From: JBCBGF01 sp039820585
GTDB lineage: Bacteria > Pseudomonadota > Alphaproteobacteria > Rhodobacterales > Rhodobacteraceae
Direction: 5' to 3'
DNA: 64,000 nucleotides
Assembly (NCBI GenBank): GCA_039820585.1
Contig: JBCBPV010000009.1
Coordinates: 13,078 to 77,077, forward strand
Of the stretch, positions 17,123 through 25,206 are shown piece by piece. Numbering within the stretch: the stretch's first letter is position 1; the number at the start of each line of letters is the position of its first letter. The position numbers and the translations under genes are program-made. The notes below the pieces were generated by a model. That model ran no database searches, was not told the DNA's origin, and was given only the letters and a program-made list of their open reading frames with translations.

Positions 17123-18349
17123 ATGCCTGATGATCTGATCAATTCCTTCATGACCGGCCCCGATGAGTCGGGCCGCTTCGGCGATTTCGGCGGGCGGTTT
17201 GTCAGCGAGACGCTGATGCCGCTGATCCTGGAGTTGGAGGCGCAGTATGAGCGGGCGAAAACCGATGACGCCTTCTGGGCCGAGATGCATCACCTGTGGA
17301 CCCATTACGTGGGCCGGCCCTCACCGCTCTATTTTGCCGAACGGCTGACAGACCATCTGGGCGGGGCCAAGGTGTATATGAAGCGCGACGAGCTGAACCA
17401 CACCGGCGCGCATAAGATCAACAATGTGCTGGGCCAGATCATCCTCGCACGCCGCATGGGCAAGACGCGGATCATCGCGGAAACCGGTGCGGGCCAGCAC
17501 GGGGTGGCGACGGCGACCGTTTGCGCCAAGTTCGGGCTGCAATGCGTGGTCTACATGGGCGCCCATGATGTGGAGCGTCAGGCGCCCAATGTGTTCCGCA
17601 TGAAGCTCTTGGGCGCCGAGGTGATCCCGGTGACATCTGGGCGCGGCACGCTGAAGGACGCGATGAACGATGCGCTGCGCGACTGGGTGACCAATGTGCG
17701 CGATACGTTTTACTGCATTGGGACCGTCGCGGGACCGCACCCCTATCCAGCCATGGTGCGCGATTTTCAGGCGATCATCGGCAAAGAGACCCGCGATCAG
17801 ATGATGGCCGCCGAGGGGCGTTTGCCCGACACGCTGATCGCCGCGATTGGGGGTGGGTCGAACGCGATGGGGCTGTTCTATCCGTTCCTGGACGACAAAG
17901 AAGTGGGCATCATCGGCGTGGAAGCCGGTGGAAAGGGCGTCAATGCCAAGATGGAACATTGTGCCTCGCTCACCGGTGGACGGCCCGGAGTGCTGCATGG
18001 CAACCGGACCTATCTGTTGCAGGATGATGATGGGCAGATCCTGGAAGGGTTCTCGATCTCGGCAGGGCTCGATTATCCCGGGATCGGGCCGGAACATGCC
18101 TGGCTTCATGAAATCGGGCGGGCCAAGTATGTGGCGATCACCGACGCCGAGGCGCTGGAGGCGTTTCAACTGTGTTGCGCGCAGGAAGGGATCATTCCCG
18201 CGCTGGAGCCAAGCCATGCGCTGGCCCATGTGATGAAGATTGCCCCGAACCTGGCGAAGGATCACATCATCTGCATGAACATGTGCGGTCGCGGCGACAA
18301 GGATATCTTCACCGTGGCCAAGGCGCTGGGTGTGGAGATGACGGGGTAG
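17123..18349 (+). CDS. trpB: Tryptophan synthase beta subunit
   Basis: 408 residues from ATG 17123, which has AAGGAGA 7-8 bases upstream; the open frame extends further 5' but without a good site. TrpB condenses indole with serine using PLP. The PLP lysine is in NHTGAHKINN, the phosphate cradle is GGGSNAMG, and the catalytic glutamate region is AETGAGQHG. It is the usual TrpB1 length. trpA is not next to it but 12.6 kb away on the other strand (30936-31727), so the subunits are expressed from separate promoters. Confidence 0.96.
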   Translation: MPDDLINSFMTGPDESGRFGDFGGRFVSETLMPLILELEAQYERAKTDDAFWAEMHHLWTHYVGRPSPLYFAERLTDHLGGAKVYMKRDELNHTGAHKINNVLGQIILARRMGKTRIIAETGAGQHGVATATVCAKFGLQCVVYMGAHDVERQAPNVFRMKLLGAEVIPVTSGRGTLKDAMNDALRDWVTNVRDTFYCIGTVAGPHPYPAMVRDFQAIIGKETRDQMMAAEGRLPDTLIAAIGGGSNAMGLFYPFLDDKEVGIIGVEAGGKGVNAKMEHCASLTGGRPGVLHGNRTYLLQDDDGQILEGFSISAGLDYPGIGPEHAWLHEIGRAKYVAITDAEALEAFQLCCAQEGIIPALEPSHALAHVMKIAPNLAKDHIICMNMCGRGDKDIFTVAKALGVEMTG

Positions 18350-18352
18350 CCA

Positions 18353-19054
18353 CTAGTGCTCGGGGGCAACCGCGCCAACAGTAATCGACGTTTGCGCAAT
18401 TTCTGCATCTGGCAGGATCACAGCATAGGGTTTCGCGAAGGCCACGCAAGCCGCGGCGCCGCAGGCCGACCCGGTACGCGACAGGTGCCCCGCCACATAG
18501 CCGTCCGCACCAGAGATGGCTGACTGCACTGGCACCAGCCGCGAGGGGGCGAAAGTGCCCTCCATCTGGCCCAGCCAGGCGATCCAGGTGGGATAGTCGG
18601 CAAAATCGCTGGGGGGATGAAGCGTGCCGGTACACAGGCGAAGCCCCCGCGCCTCGCCGTTCCGGTCGGCCTGAAACCCCCGCGCGTGAAATGGGGCGAG
18701 CGCATCGGGTGCTTTACCGGCATCTGTGCCCGGAAGCCACGCCACGCCCTCTGCGGTCAGGACAAGGCAGTCGATTCTGTCGTGCAGACTGAATTGCATC
18801 AGATCCACGCGCCAATGGGTGGCAACCTCTTCCCAACCGGCTAGCGTCTGTGGCGTCTGATCGCTGACGGTCGCGCGAGGGTAGTGGTGGTGGACCTCTT
18901 CACCGAAGGCCCCAAGATCAGCAAGGGGTGTCACCGCCAGATGCCACGTCGCCGTCGTCAGACGATCCAGATCGCTCAGGCTTTGCGCCAGGGCAGAAGG
19001 CGCGCAAAGCGCGGTGCATATCAGGGCCAACAGGGCCCGACTGGTTACCAACAT
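18353..19054 (-). CDS. Secreted protein of unknown function
   Basis: 233 residues from ATG 19054 (MLVTSRALLALICTALCAPSALAQ), a clear Sec signal with cleavage after ALA; the longer open frame upstream lacks a signal and a ribosome site. Mature part contains cysteines in C-x-n pairs (DRIDCLVL, LRLCTGT, SACGAAACVAF) that may form disulfides. No family recognised. It converges with trpB, 3 bases from its stop, and its promoter faces that of the acidic-protein gene across 240 bases (19055-19294). Confidence 0.65.
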   Translation of the reverse strand: MLVTSRALLALICTALCAPSALAQSLSDLDRLTTATWHLAVTPLADLGAFGEEVHHHYPRATVSDQTPQTLAGWEEVATHWRVDLMQFSLHDRIDCLVLTAEGVAWLPGTDAGKAPDALAPFHARGFQADRNGEARGLRLCTGTLHPPSDFADYPTWIAWLGQMEGTFAPSRLVPVQSAISGADGYVAGHLSRTGSACGAAACVAFAKPYAVILPDAEIAQTSITVGAVAPEH

Positions 19055-19294
19055 CGGTCCACTATGGCCGCAGCCCGCGTCGAAACAAGGGGCCAGGCGC
19101 ACCCATCGCTGCGGCAAGGGGCGTCTCGCGGGCGCGTCTGGCGACAATTCCGCCCTAAACCCAGGTTTATCCGCTTCTGACGCCGGTTTATGGCCGGGCG
19201 CATAACCCTCTGATCAATATCCTGACGCGGCTTGGCGGTTCAGAACCTGTCTTGTCCGCGCTTCTGCGGACGGCACAGTAAAAGGATATGATCC

Positions 19295-19708
19295 ATGCAC
19301 AAACTACTCACACTTTCCGCCGGTGCCGCCCTGATGGGCACCACAACCCTGGCCCAGACAAGCTTTCCGCCCGCGATCCAGGGCCAGATTGATCGCCTTG
19401 AGGCAAACGGCTTCACCGTGACCGAGGTATATCGCGATGGCCGCTATGCCGAGATTGATGCGACCGGGCCGGACGGCCAGTTCTATGAGCTTGAGCTCAA
19501 CGAAAACCGTTGGGAAATGAGCTTGGCCGATTATGACGACGAAGATGAGGACGAAGACGAGGTCTCGGACGATGAAGCGTGGGATGACGAAGACGAAGCC
19601 TACGACGATGAAGACGAGGACGAGGATGAAGGTGCAGACGACGAAGATGAAGACGAAGGCGAAGATGAAGACGGCGACGACGACGAAGATGAAGGCGACG
19701 ACGAGTGA
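19295..19708 (+). CDS. Secreted PepSY-like protein with Asp/Glu-rich tail (A)
   Basis: 137 residues. Residues 1-20 are a Sec signal (ending TTTLAQT), 25-78 form a compact alpha/beta unit (IQGQIDRLEANGFTVTEVY ... YAEIDATGPDGQFYELELN) with the helix-strand-strand look of a PepSY half-domain, and residues 79-137 are almost wholly Asp and Glu. AAAAGGA precedes the ATG at a good distance. Such a tail would bind divalent cations or basic partners in the periplasm. A second protein of the same plan is encoded at 20538-20996, with an oxygenase gene between them. No function is assigned; the domain call is by pattern only. Confidence 0.75.
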   Translation: MHKLLTLSAGAALMGTTTLAQTSFPPAIQGQIDRLEANGFTVTEVYRDGRYAEIDATGPDGQFYELELNENRWEMSLADYDDEDEDEDEVSDDEAWDDEDEAYDDEDEDEDEGADDEDEDEGEDEDGDDDEDEGDDE

Positions 19709-19733
19709 GACCTGTGTTCGCTGATCTGGGCAC

Positions 19734-19757
19734 CCCGGCGCGCGACGGCGCGCCGGG
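19734..19757 (+). terminator. GC-rich hairpin between acidic gene A and the oxygenase gene
   Basis: CCCGGCGCG (19734-19742) pairs exactly with CGCGCCGGG (19749-19757) around a 6-base loop. There is no T run, so it may be an attenuator or mRNA-stabilising hairpin. It argues that the oxygenase starts after it, at 19780. Confidence 0.5.
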
Positions 19758-19779
19758 TATCCGCCCTCGCCCCGTCGAG

Positions 19780-20403
19780 ATGACGGAAACCGCAACCCAT
19801 GAGCGTCTGTTTTCGACCCCCCTCCTGCGCTACCGCGTACCCGGGCATGACGCGCTGAACGCGGCACTTCTTGTCGAAGGCGCCAGGATGCGCGCGGCGT
19901 CGCCTGGCGTGGACAAGTCGAACCGGAACGGCTGGCATTCGGCGGGTAATATATTTGCGGAGGACGCGCCTTGCTTTGCAAAGCTTAAACAGATGGTGCG
20001 CACGGCGATCCTGGATGCCACCCGTAAGATCCGGGCGAAAACCGATCCCGCAACGCTGAAGCTGAAGATTTCGGGCTGGATGAATGCCAACCCCCCTGGC
20101 GGGTTCAACGCGCCCCACACCCATCCAGGGGCCCATTGGTCGGGTGTCTACTATGTGGCCCAGCCCGAGGTCGAGGTTGGGAATTCCGGTATGATCGAGT
20201 TTCTTGATCCCCGCTCGGACCTGCCAAACTGGCGGATCCTCGGCGCCGCTCCGTTCCGCGGCAAGAAGAAGCTGCGCCCCCAGCCCGGGGACCTGATACT
20301 CTTTCCCTCCTACCTCGTGCATTGGGTCTATCCCAACGAGGCCGAGGGCGAGCGGGTGTCGATCGCCTTCAACGCCACGTTCCGCGCGAAGCGGACAGCG
20401 TGA
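19780..20403 (+). CDS. 2-oxoglutarate/Fe(II) oxygenase-like protein (TIGR02466 type)
   Basis: 207 residues from ATG 19780; a GTG at 19705 overlapping the upstream stop would add 25 residues and span a strong hairpin, so it is less likely. The double-stranded beta-helix core is suggested by NAPHTHPGAHWSGVYYV (metal-ligand His-x-His segment) around residue 110 and HWVYPNEAEGERVSIAFN near the end, where the late His is the third ligand and Arg would bind 2-oxoglutarate. This matches the putative 2OG-Fe(II) oxygenase family I know as TIGR02466. There is no signal peptide, so it acts in the cytoplasm. It sits between two genes for secreted acidic proteins; whether it modifies them is speculation. 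Confidence 0.72.
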   Translation: MTETATHERLFSTPLLRYRVPGHDALNAALLVEGARMRAASPGVDKSNRNGWHSAGNIFAEDAPCFAKLKQMVRTAILDATRKIRAKTDPATLKLKISGWMNANPPGGFNAPHTHPGAHWSGVYYVAQPEVEVGNSGMIEFLDPRSDLPNWRILGAAPFRGKKKLRPQPGDLILFPSYLVHWVYPNEAEGERVSIAFNATFRAKRTA

Positions 20404-20537
20404 GCGTTGCGGGCCTTGCCAACGGGTCAGGCACAGCCGAAGGTTTGCCATGTGCAGCCTTCGGCGTATCCGCCCCGATCCTTCGCAGCCCATGCGCGCG
20501 TGCCGCGTCTGGGCGTCAAGACACTGAGAGACTGGCC

Positions 20538-20996
20538 ATGTTGCGTTCCCTTTTGCTGATTTTGTGCCTTGCGGTCATGCCTTCCGCCGCCGCCGCGCAA
20601 ACCCAGGTGCCCGCGGTGGCCCAAAGCGTCATCGAAGATCTGCAGGCACAGGGCTATGGCGAAATCGAGATAACCCGTACCTTTCTTGGCCGTCTGCGGA
20701 TCGTGGCCGAGGGGCCGCTGGGCGAACGGGAAATCGTCCTGAACCCCCGCAGCGGTGTCATCCTGAGAGACACGTTTTATCGCGAGGATGACGATGACGA
20801 TGAGGATGACGGCGGGCAGAGGGCGGGTAGTGGCACTGCTGGTGGGTCCACGCCCTCGGGCCAAGATGACGATGATGATGAAGGTGACGACGACGAAGAT
20901 GAGGATGACGACGACGATGACGATGATGACGACGACAGCGATGACGATGGCGGCGATGACGATGACGATGATGACGACGGGGACGATGACGACTGA
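20538..20996 (+). CDS. Secreted PepSY-like protein with poly-Asp tail (B)
   Basis: 152 residues from ATG 20538, chosen because it opens a clean signal peptide (MLRSLLLILCLAVMPSAAAAQ). Residues 28-82 repeat the plan of protein A (VIEDLQAQGYGEIEITRTFLGRLRIVAEG ... REIVLNPRSGVILRDTF). From residue 84 the chain is poly-Asp interrupted once by a Gly/Ser/Thr linker (93-108), reaching runs of more than ten Asp. The coding DNA is a GAY trinucleotide tract that could change length by slippage without loss of frame. Function unknown; calcium or other cation binding in the periplasm is plausible. Confidence 0.75.
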   Translation: MLRSLLLILCLAVMPSAAAAQTQVPAVAQSVIEDLQAQGYGEIEITRTFLGRLRIVAEGPLGEREIVLNPRSGVILRDTFYREDDDDDEDDGGQRAGSGTAGGSTPSGQDDDDDEGDDDEDEDDDDDDDDDDDSDDDGGDDDDDDDDGDDDD

Positions 20997-21039
20997 TGGC
21001 AGGGGGGCGCAGGGCTGATCCCGGACGGGGGCAGAGAGG

Positions 21040-21525
21040 ATGATGAACCGCACCTTGATCATCGTGGTGGTCGCGATCCAGATCCTGTGCGCGGTGTTCT
21101 TCGCGTCGCAAATCCTGGCGGCCTTCATCGACCTGCCGTTCGGCCCGATCGACTGGGCGCTTTATGAGCTGATCGAGATCGGCGCGGCGCTGGGCCTGTT
21201 GATCGGGATCGTGATGGGCGCGCTGGTCTTGCGGCAGTCTTTCGCGCGCACGGCCCGGGCGGAAGATGCGCTGCGGCTGGCCTCTGGCGCGTTCATGGAC
21301 GTGCTGGAAGAGCGGTTCGCCCACTGGGGGCTGACGCCCGCTGAGCGTGATGTGGCGCTCTTTGCGATCAAAGGGTTGTCAACGGCCGAGATTGCGGGGC
21401 TGCGCGATACCAGCGAGGGGACGGTCAAGGCGCAGACCAATGCGATCTACCGCAAGGCGGGGGTGAGCGGGCGGCCGCAACTATTGAGCCTGTTCATCGA
21501 TGATCTGATGGAGGCGGAGGGGTAG
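21040..21525 (+). CDS. Membrane-anchored LuxR-type transcriptional regulator
   Basis: 161 residues. Two hydrophobic spans (residues about 5-27 and 40-65) precede a GerE/LuxR helix-turn-helix at the C-terminus: LTPAERDVALFAIKGLSTAEIAGL ... TVKAQTNAIYRKAGVSGRPQLL. There is no receiver or ligand domain, so signals are presumably sensed through the membrane segment. AGAGAGG lies upstream; the next codon (21043) is also ATG. It ends a four-gene set with the two acidic secreted proteins and the oxygenase, whose expression it may control in a membrane-linked way. One-component membrane HTH proteins are known (ToxR/CadC class), but a LuxR-type one is less usual. Confidence 0.82.
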   Translation: MMNRTLIIVVVAIQILCAVFFASQILAAFIDLPFGPIDWALYELIEIGAALGLLIGIVMGALVLRQSFARTARAEDALRLASGAFMDVLEERFAHWGLTPAERDVALFAIKGLSTAEIAGLRDTSEGTVKAQTNAIYRKAGVSGRPQLLSLFIDDLMEAEG

Positions 21526-21570
21526 GGCGCGACGCTGGTGTGCCCGCGGGGATATTGCCACGCGCAGCGC

Positions 21571-21945
21571 TCACTCCTCCGCCGCGTGCTCTTCCAGCAT
21601 CTTTAGGGGAACAACCTCCAACGCGCGCTTGTGGGTGGATGCCAGCCGCACCTTGGGCCCCGCACCTTCCTCTGCCGCCTGTCGGAACCGCCCTGCACAC
21701 AGGCACCATTGGTCGCCGGGGTTCAGGCCGGCAAAGCGGAACTCGGGCCGCGGTGTCGATAGGTCATTGCCGATGTACTTCGAGAAGGCCAGGAACTCCG
21801 CCGTCATAATCGCGCAGACGGTGTGGCTGCCTTGATCCTGATCGCAGGTGTTGCAGGCGCCATCGCGGAAAAAGCCCGTGACTGGGTCCATCGAGCAGCT
21901 TTTAAGGGGGGCGTCGTAGATGTTGAGTGCGGGGTCTTTGTCCAT
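21571..21945 (-). CDS. DUF2237 family protein
   Basis: 124 residues. The sequence ALNIYDAPLKSCSMDPVTGFFRDGACNTC and later DQGSHTVCAIMTAEFLAFSKYIGNDLSTPRPEFRFAGLNPGDQWCLCAGRF is the complete DUF2237 pattern, with several conserved cysteines that may bind a metal. The family has no established function to my knowledge. It is 8 bases downstream of pth on the same strand and is probably cotranscribed with it. Confidence 0.85.
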   Translation of the reverse strand: MDKDPALNIYDAPLKSCSMDPVTGFFRDGACNTCDQDQGSHTVCAIMTAEFLAFSKYIGNDLSTPRPEFRFAGLNPGDQWCLCAGRFRQAAEEGAGPKVRLASTHKRALEVVPLKMLEEHAAEE

Positions 21946-21953
21946 GGGTCCCT

Positions 21954-22628
21954 CTAGCGGAAGCGGTCAACGAGTTTTTGTAAGCCGGAGCGGGTGTCTT
22001 CAGGCGCGGGCTCTGTCTTCGGAGGCTCGACCTTCGGCGCAGGCATCTTCGACGATCGCGGCGGGGCCACGCGCAGGGCGACCGCGTTCTGGAACCGGCC
22101 CGAATCGCCCGCCGCCAGTGCTTCGGCACCATCCCCGATCCCGCGCAGCATATCATCAAGCCAACCTTGATCCGCCTTGGCAAAGTCGCGCAAAACATAC
22201 CCGGGAACCGCGTCCTTGTGGCCTGGGTGGCCCACACCGATGCGGATGCGCTGGTAGGCGTCGCCGATATGGGCATGCAGCGAGCGCAACCCATTATGCC
22301 CCGCATGCCCGCCGCCCGCCTTCACGCGTAGCTTGCCGGGGGCAAGGTCAATCTCATCATGGAAGACGGTGATGTCCGCAGGTGTCAGTTTGAAGAACCG
22401 CATCGCCTCACCCACCGACTGGCCAGAGAGGTTCATGAAAGTCTCGGGCTTTAACAGCACGACCTTCTCGGGTCCCAGCCGCCCTTCCGCCATCTGGCCC
22501 TGAAACTTCGACCGCCAGGGGCCAAACTCGTGATCACCCGCGATCTGGTCCAGCGCCATAAACCCGACATTGTGCCGGTTCTGCGCATATTTCGCGCCGG
22601 GATTTCCAAGGCCGACAAAAAGGCGCAT
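21954..22628 (-). CDS. pth: Peptidyl-tRNA hydrolase
   Basis: 224 residues from ATG 22628 (MRLFVGLGNPGAKYAQNRHNVGF), the family start; the longer frame upstream has no support. Catalytic His lies in RHNVGF (about residue 20), the catalytic-base Asp in VFHDEIDLAPGKLR, and asparagines in TFMNLSGQSV and GHNGLRS. The last 35 residues (PPRSSKMPAPKVEPPKTEP...) are a Pro/Lys-rich extension common in alphaproteobacterial Pth. It recycles stalled peptidyl-tRNA in the cytoplasm. rplY, often its direct neighbour, lies 3.4 kb upstream on the same strand (25994-26647). Confidence 0.95.
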   Translation of the reverse strand: MRLFVGLGNPGAKYAQNRHNVGFMALDQIAGDHEFGPWRSKFQGQMAEGRLGPEKVVLLKPETFMNLSGQSVGEAMRFFKLTPADITVFHDEIDLAPGKLRVKAGGGHAGHNGLRSLHAHIGDAYQRIRIGVGHPGHKDAVPGYVLRDFAKADQGWLDDMLRGIGDGAEALAAGDSGRFQNAVALRVAPPRSSKMPAPKVEPPKTEPAPEDTRSGLQKLVDRFR

Positions 22629-22716
22629 TGGGTGAGGGCTCCGCGTACTTACGTTAGGGTTTAATTGCATTGATGCCGCGCGGTTTCCAGTGCGGCGCGA
22701 CAGGAAAGGCGAGCCG

Positions 22717-23028
22717 ATGTATCTGACGATGAACCGCTTCAAAGTGCGCCCCGATCAGGTCGAGGCGTTCGAAGAGCTATGGGCGCGGCGCGATAGCCAT
22801 CTGAAATCGGTGCCGGGGTTTGTGAGTTTCCATTTGCTGAAGGGGCCCGAGGGTGAAGGGCATGTGCTTTATGCCTCGCACACGGCTTGGGCGTCGGAGG
22901 CGGCGTTTCAGGATTGGACCCGGTCAGAGGCGTTTCGCGCGGCGCATAAGGGCGCGGGGGACAACAAGCATATGTACGAAGGCGCGCCGGAGTTGGAAAT
23001 TTTTGAGAGCGTGCAGGAACTGACCTAG
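22717..23028 (+). CDS. Antibiotic biosynthesis monooxygenase (ABM) domain protein
   Basis: 103 residues from ATG 22717 with AGGAAAGG upstream. The ferredoxin-like ABM fold is evident: MYLTMNRFKVRPDQVEAFEELW, PGFVSFHLLKGPEG, HVLYASHTAWASEAAFQDWTRSEAFRAAH. Members include haem-degrading IsdG/HmuQ enzymes and small quinone monooxygenases; His at the end of EAFRAAH is in the position of the haem-ligand His in IsdG-like proteins, so a haem role is possible but not shown. Divergent from pth, from a shared 88-base promoter region. Confidence 0.78.
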   Translation: MYLTMNRFKVRPDQVEAFEELWARRDSHLKSVPGFVSFHLLKGPEGEGHVLYASHTAWASEAAFQDWTRSEAFRAAHKGAGDNKHMYEGAPELEIFESVQELT

Positions 23029-23081
23029 CTGCGGTGTCCCGCCCGCCGATAAGACAAGTCTCCGACAGCCCCCTTCACAAA

Positions 23082-23100
23082 ATGTAAAACGATGTTACAT
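23082..23100. promoter_or_regulatory. Palindrome upstream of the phosphatase-like gene
   Basis: ATGTAA-N7-TTACAT, a 6-base perfect inverted repeat centred 46 bases before the ATG at 23137. The spacing is typical of dimeric HTH regulators. It could be an operator; the binding protein is not identifiable. Confidence 0.45.
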
Positions 23101-23136
23101 TAATGGCCGTGAGGGCGTAGTCAGTGAGGTCTGCCC

Positions 23137-24285
23137 ATGGACAGACGGACATTCAACCTTGGCCTTGGCGCGACGGCCGCCGCACTGGGCTTGCCACGCG
23201 CCGCCACTGCCCGCGAATACCAAGGCCCCAACGTCATCCTCGTCCGCTTCGGCGGCGGCGTTCGCCGGGTCGAAACCATTGGCGAGACAACCACCTACGC
23301 GCCCTACCTCAGGCATGAACTGACACGCCGCGGCGTCTTCATTCCGGACATGCGGATCGCGCAGCTCGACGGTGTGGATACCAGCCACGCCGAAGGCACG
23401 CTGAACCTGCTGACGGGGCGCTATCTGGCCTATCGCGACGCGGGCTCGCAATTCCTGCTCGATCGGTTGGAGCCGACTGAGCCCACGCTCTTTGAATACC
23501 TGCGCGAGGCCTATGATATTCCTGCCCACCGGGCGCTTCTGATCAATGGCGAGGATCGCCCGCAGGAGGAGTTCTTCACCTACGGTGTGAACGAACACTA
23601 CGGCATCGCCTACCGGTCTGAAATGCTGAGCCTCCACCGATTCAAGCTATACAAAAACGCCGCGATCCTGGCCGAGGGCACGGTGGGTGACGCGGCGCTA
23701 GAGGCCGCACGCCAGGAATACGCCGATCTAATGGCCGCCGACCCGCGCGCGATCACGCCCGACCAATCCCCTGACGTCACGGGCTTTTGGCAGCGGTGGC
23801 GCGCGCAGTACGGCGACGACGGCCTCCGCAATCCGCGCGGCGACCGGTTGCTGACGGCACTCGCCACACGGGCGATGAAAGAGCTTCAGCCCCGCCTGAT
23901 GATGGTGAACTACCAGGACCCCGACTACGTCCATTGGGGCAACCCCAGTCACTACAACCGCGCGATCCAGGTGATCGACGAGGGGTTGCAGCGGCTGGTG
24001 GAAACGGTGGAGGCGGATCCGTTCTATGCGGGCAACACTATCTTCGTAATCTCGCCGGATTGCGGGCGCGACGACAATCCGCTGATGGGCGTGCCGTTCC
24101 AGCACCATTTCAACACGGCGTCTGCGCATGAGACCTGGGCGGTGATCTTCGGCCCCGGGATCGAGCGGGGAAAGGTTCTGGATAAACCTGTGGATCAATC
24201 CGCCATCGCGCCGACGATTGCCGCGCTAATGGGTTTCCGGGCCCGCGCTGCCGAAGGCGATGTTCTGTCGGAGATCATGACATGA
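23137..24285 (+). CDS. Tat-exported alkaline-phosphatase/sulfatase-superfamily protein
   Basis: 382 residues. The N-terminus MDRRTFNLGLGATAAALGLPRAATA is a twin-arginine-type signal. Metal-ligand-like segments fit the alkaline phosphatase superfamily: NVILVRFGGGVRRVE at the start of the fold, DGVDTSHAEGTLNLLTGRY where the nucleophile Thr/Ser would lie, NYQDPDYVHWGNPSHYNRAI, FVISPDCGRDDN, and QHHFNTASAHETWAVIFGPG. The usual sulfatase C-x-P-S-R formylglycine motif is not seen, so phosphatase or phosphotransferase chemistry is more likely. It overlaps the next gene in ATGA, so it is coupled to a membrane protein. Confidence 0.68.
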   Translation: MDRRTFNLGLGATAAALGLPRAATAREYQGPNVILVRFGGGVRRVETIGETTTYAPYLRHELTRRGVFIPDMRIAQLDGVDTSHAEGTLNLLTGRYLAYRDAGSQFLLDRLEPTEPTLFEYLREAYDIPAHRALLINGEDRPQEEFFTYGVNEHYGIAYRSEMLSLHRFKLYKNAAILAEGTVGDAALEAARQEYADLMAADPRAITPDQSPDVTGFWQRWRAQYGDDGLRNPRGDRLLTALATRAMKELQPRLMMVNYQDPDYVHWGNPSHYNRAIQVIDEGLQRLVETVEADPFYAGNTIFVISPDCGRDDNPLMGVPFQHHFNTASAHETWAVIFGPGIERGKVLDKPVDQSAIAPTIAALMGFRARAAEGDVLSEIMT

Positions 24286-25205
24286 GCACTGTGACCGCGC
24301 GGGGTGGGGTTTTGGCGCTGCCCGGGCGGCTGATCGGGCTTGCGCGGGACCTGGTGGTTGGCATGCTTCTGTGCCTGTCGCCGCTGACATCGCTCATAGC
24401 GCTGGGCTGGCTGACCCGAGTGATGGGCGCCACGATTGCGCGGCGGACCGGGGCAGAGCCTCCGACAGTTGGCTGGATCCTTGGCCCGCGCGGGCAGGGT
24501 GGAGTGACCCGGGCGCTGGGCGGGCTTGCCGCGAACATCCGCTCTGGCGTGCTGACGGCGCTGGGGCTGGGGATCCTGACACTGCCCTTTACGCTTGCGT
24601 GGCTTGGTGCCTGGTGGGCGGGGTGGGAAAACTCGTTCAACAAAGGGTATGAACAGGCCAGTGTCGGGCCGCTGGTCTGGATGATCGCCACGGCGGCGGC
24701 CTTGCCGATCCTCGCCCATCTTCCCTTCGCGCTCGCCCATTTCGCGGCCCAGCGCCGCCTCGGCGCCTTCTTCGAGGTCGGCCAGATCCGCCAGAACTTT
24801 GCAGCCGCCGGCTGGCGCGCGGTGTGGCTGGCGCTTCTGTCCGCGCTGGCTGTGGTGCCATTCTTCGGGTTGCGCGGCCTGCCGGTGTTTGTTGAAGGCA
24901 TCGTGCCGGGCTTCGCGGACATGACACCAGAGGATCAGTTGCAAGTGGCCCGCGGCTTTGCGCTCTTCGGGGCGGGTCTGGCCTTTAGCACCATGCTGTT
25001 CCTGCGCCAGCGCGCAGCGGCGATCTATGCCCACGCTCGCCTGCGCCCCGATCCGCCGGCGCGCCTGGCGCGTTGGCTATGGCTCATCCTGGCGATGGCA
25101 CTGTGGCTGGCACTGCCAGTGGCGATCGTGTTCGGGCAATTCCTGAACTACGATCCGCTGATCTGGCTGACCCATCCGCTGATCCTGTTGCCCTGGGCGG
25201 GCTGA
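24282..25205 (+). CDS. Multi-pass membrane protein coupled to the Tat-exported phosphatase-like protein
   Basis: 307 residues with about six hydrophobic spans (residues 23-45, 90-112, 128-150, 172-192, 225-245, 263-300). Starts at ATG 24282, overlapping the upstream stop by 4 bases. No recognisable catalytic motif; the first span region (MLLCLSPLTSLIALGWLTRVMG) and the last (ILAMALWLALPVAIVFGQFLNYDPL) are strongly hydrophobic. Family not recognised. Coupling suggests it anchors, exports for, or works with the phosphatase-like protein. Confidence 0.65.
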   Translation: MSTVTARGGVLALPGRLIGLARDLVVGMLLCLSPLTSLIALGWLTRVMGATIARRTGAEPPTVGWILGPRGQGGVTRALGGLAANIRSGVLTALGLGILTLPFTLAWLGAWWAGWENSFNKGYEQASVGPLVWMIATAAALPILAHLPFALAHFAAQRRLGAFFEVGQIRQNFAAAGWRAVWLALLSALAVVPFFGLRGLPVFVEGIVPGFADMTPEDQLQVARGFALFGAGLAFSTMLFLRQRAAAIYAHARLRPDPPARLARWLWLILAMALWLALPVAIVFGQFLNYDPLIWLTHPLILLPWAG

Positions 25206-25206
25206 G

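Noticed and set aside
19304..21324. Long antisense frames over the acidic genes (19304-19981, 19600-20493, 20427-21128, 20758-21324, minus strand), giving Val/Ile- or His/Arg-rich proteins
   Set aside because: They are the reverse reading of GAY/GAR codons; composition is an artefact and there are no ribosome sites.
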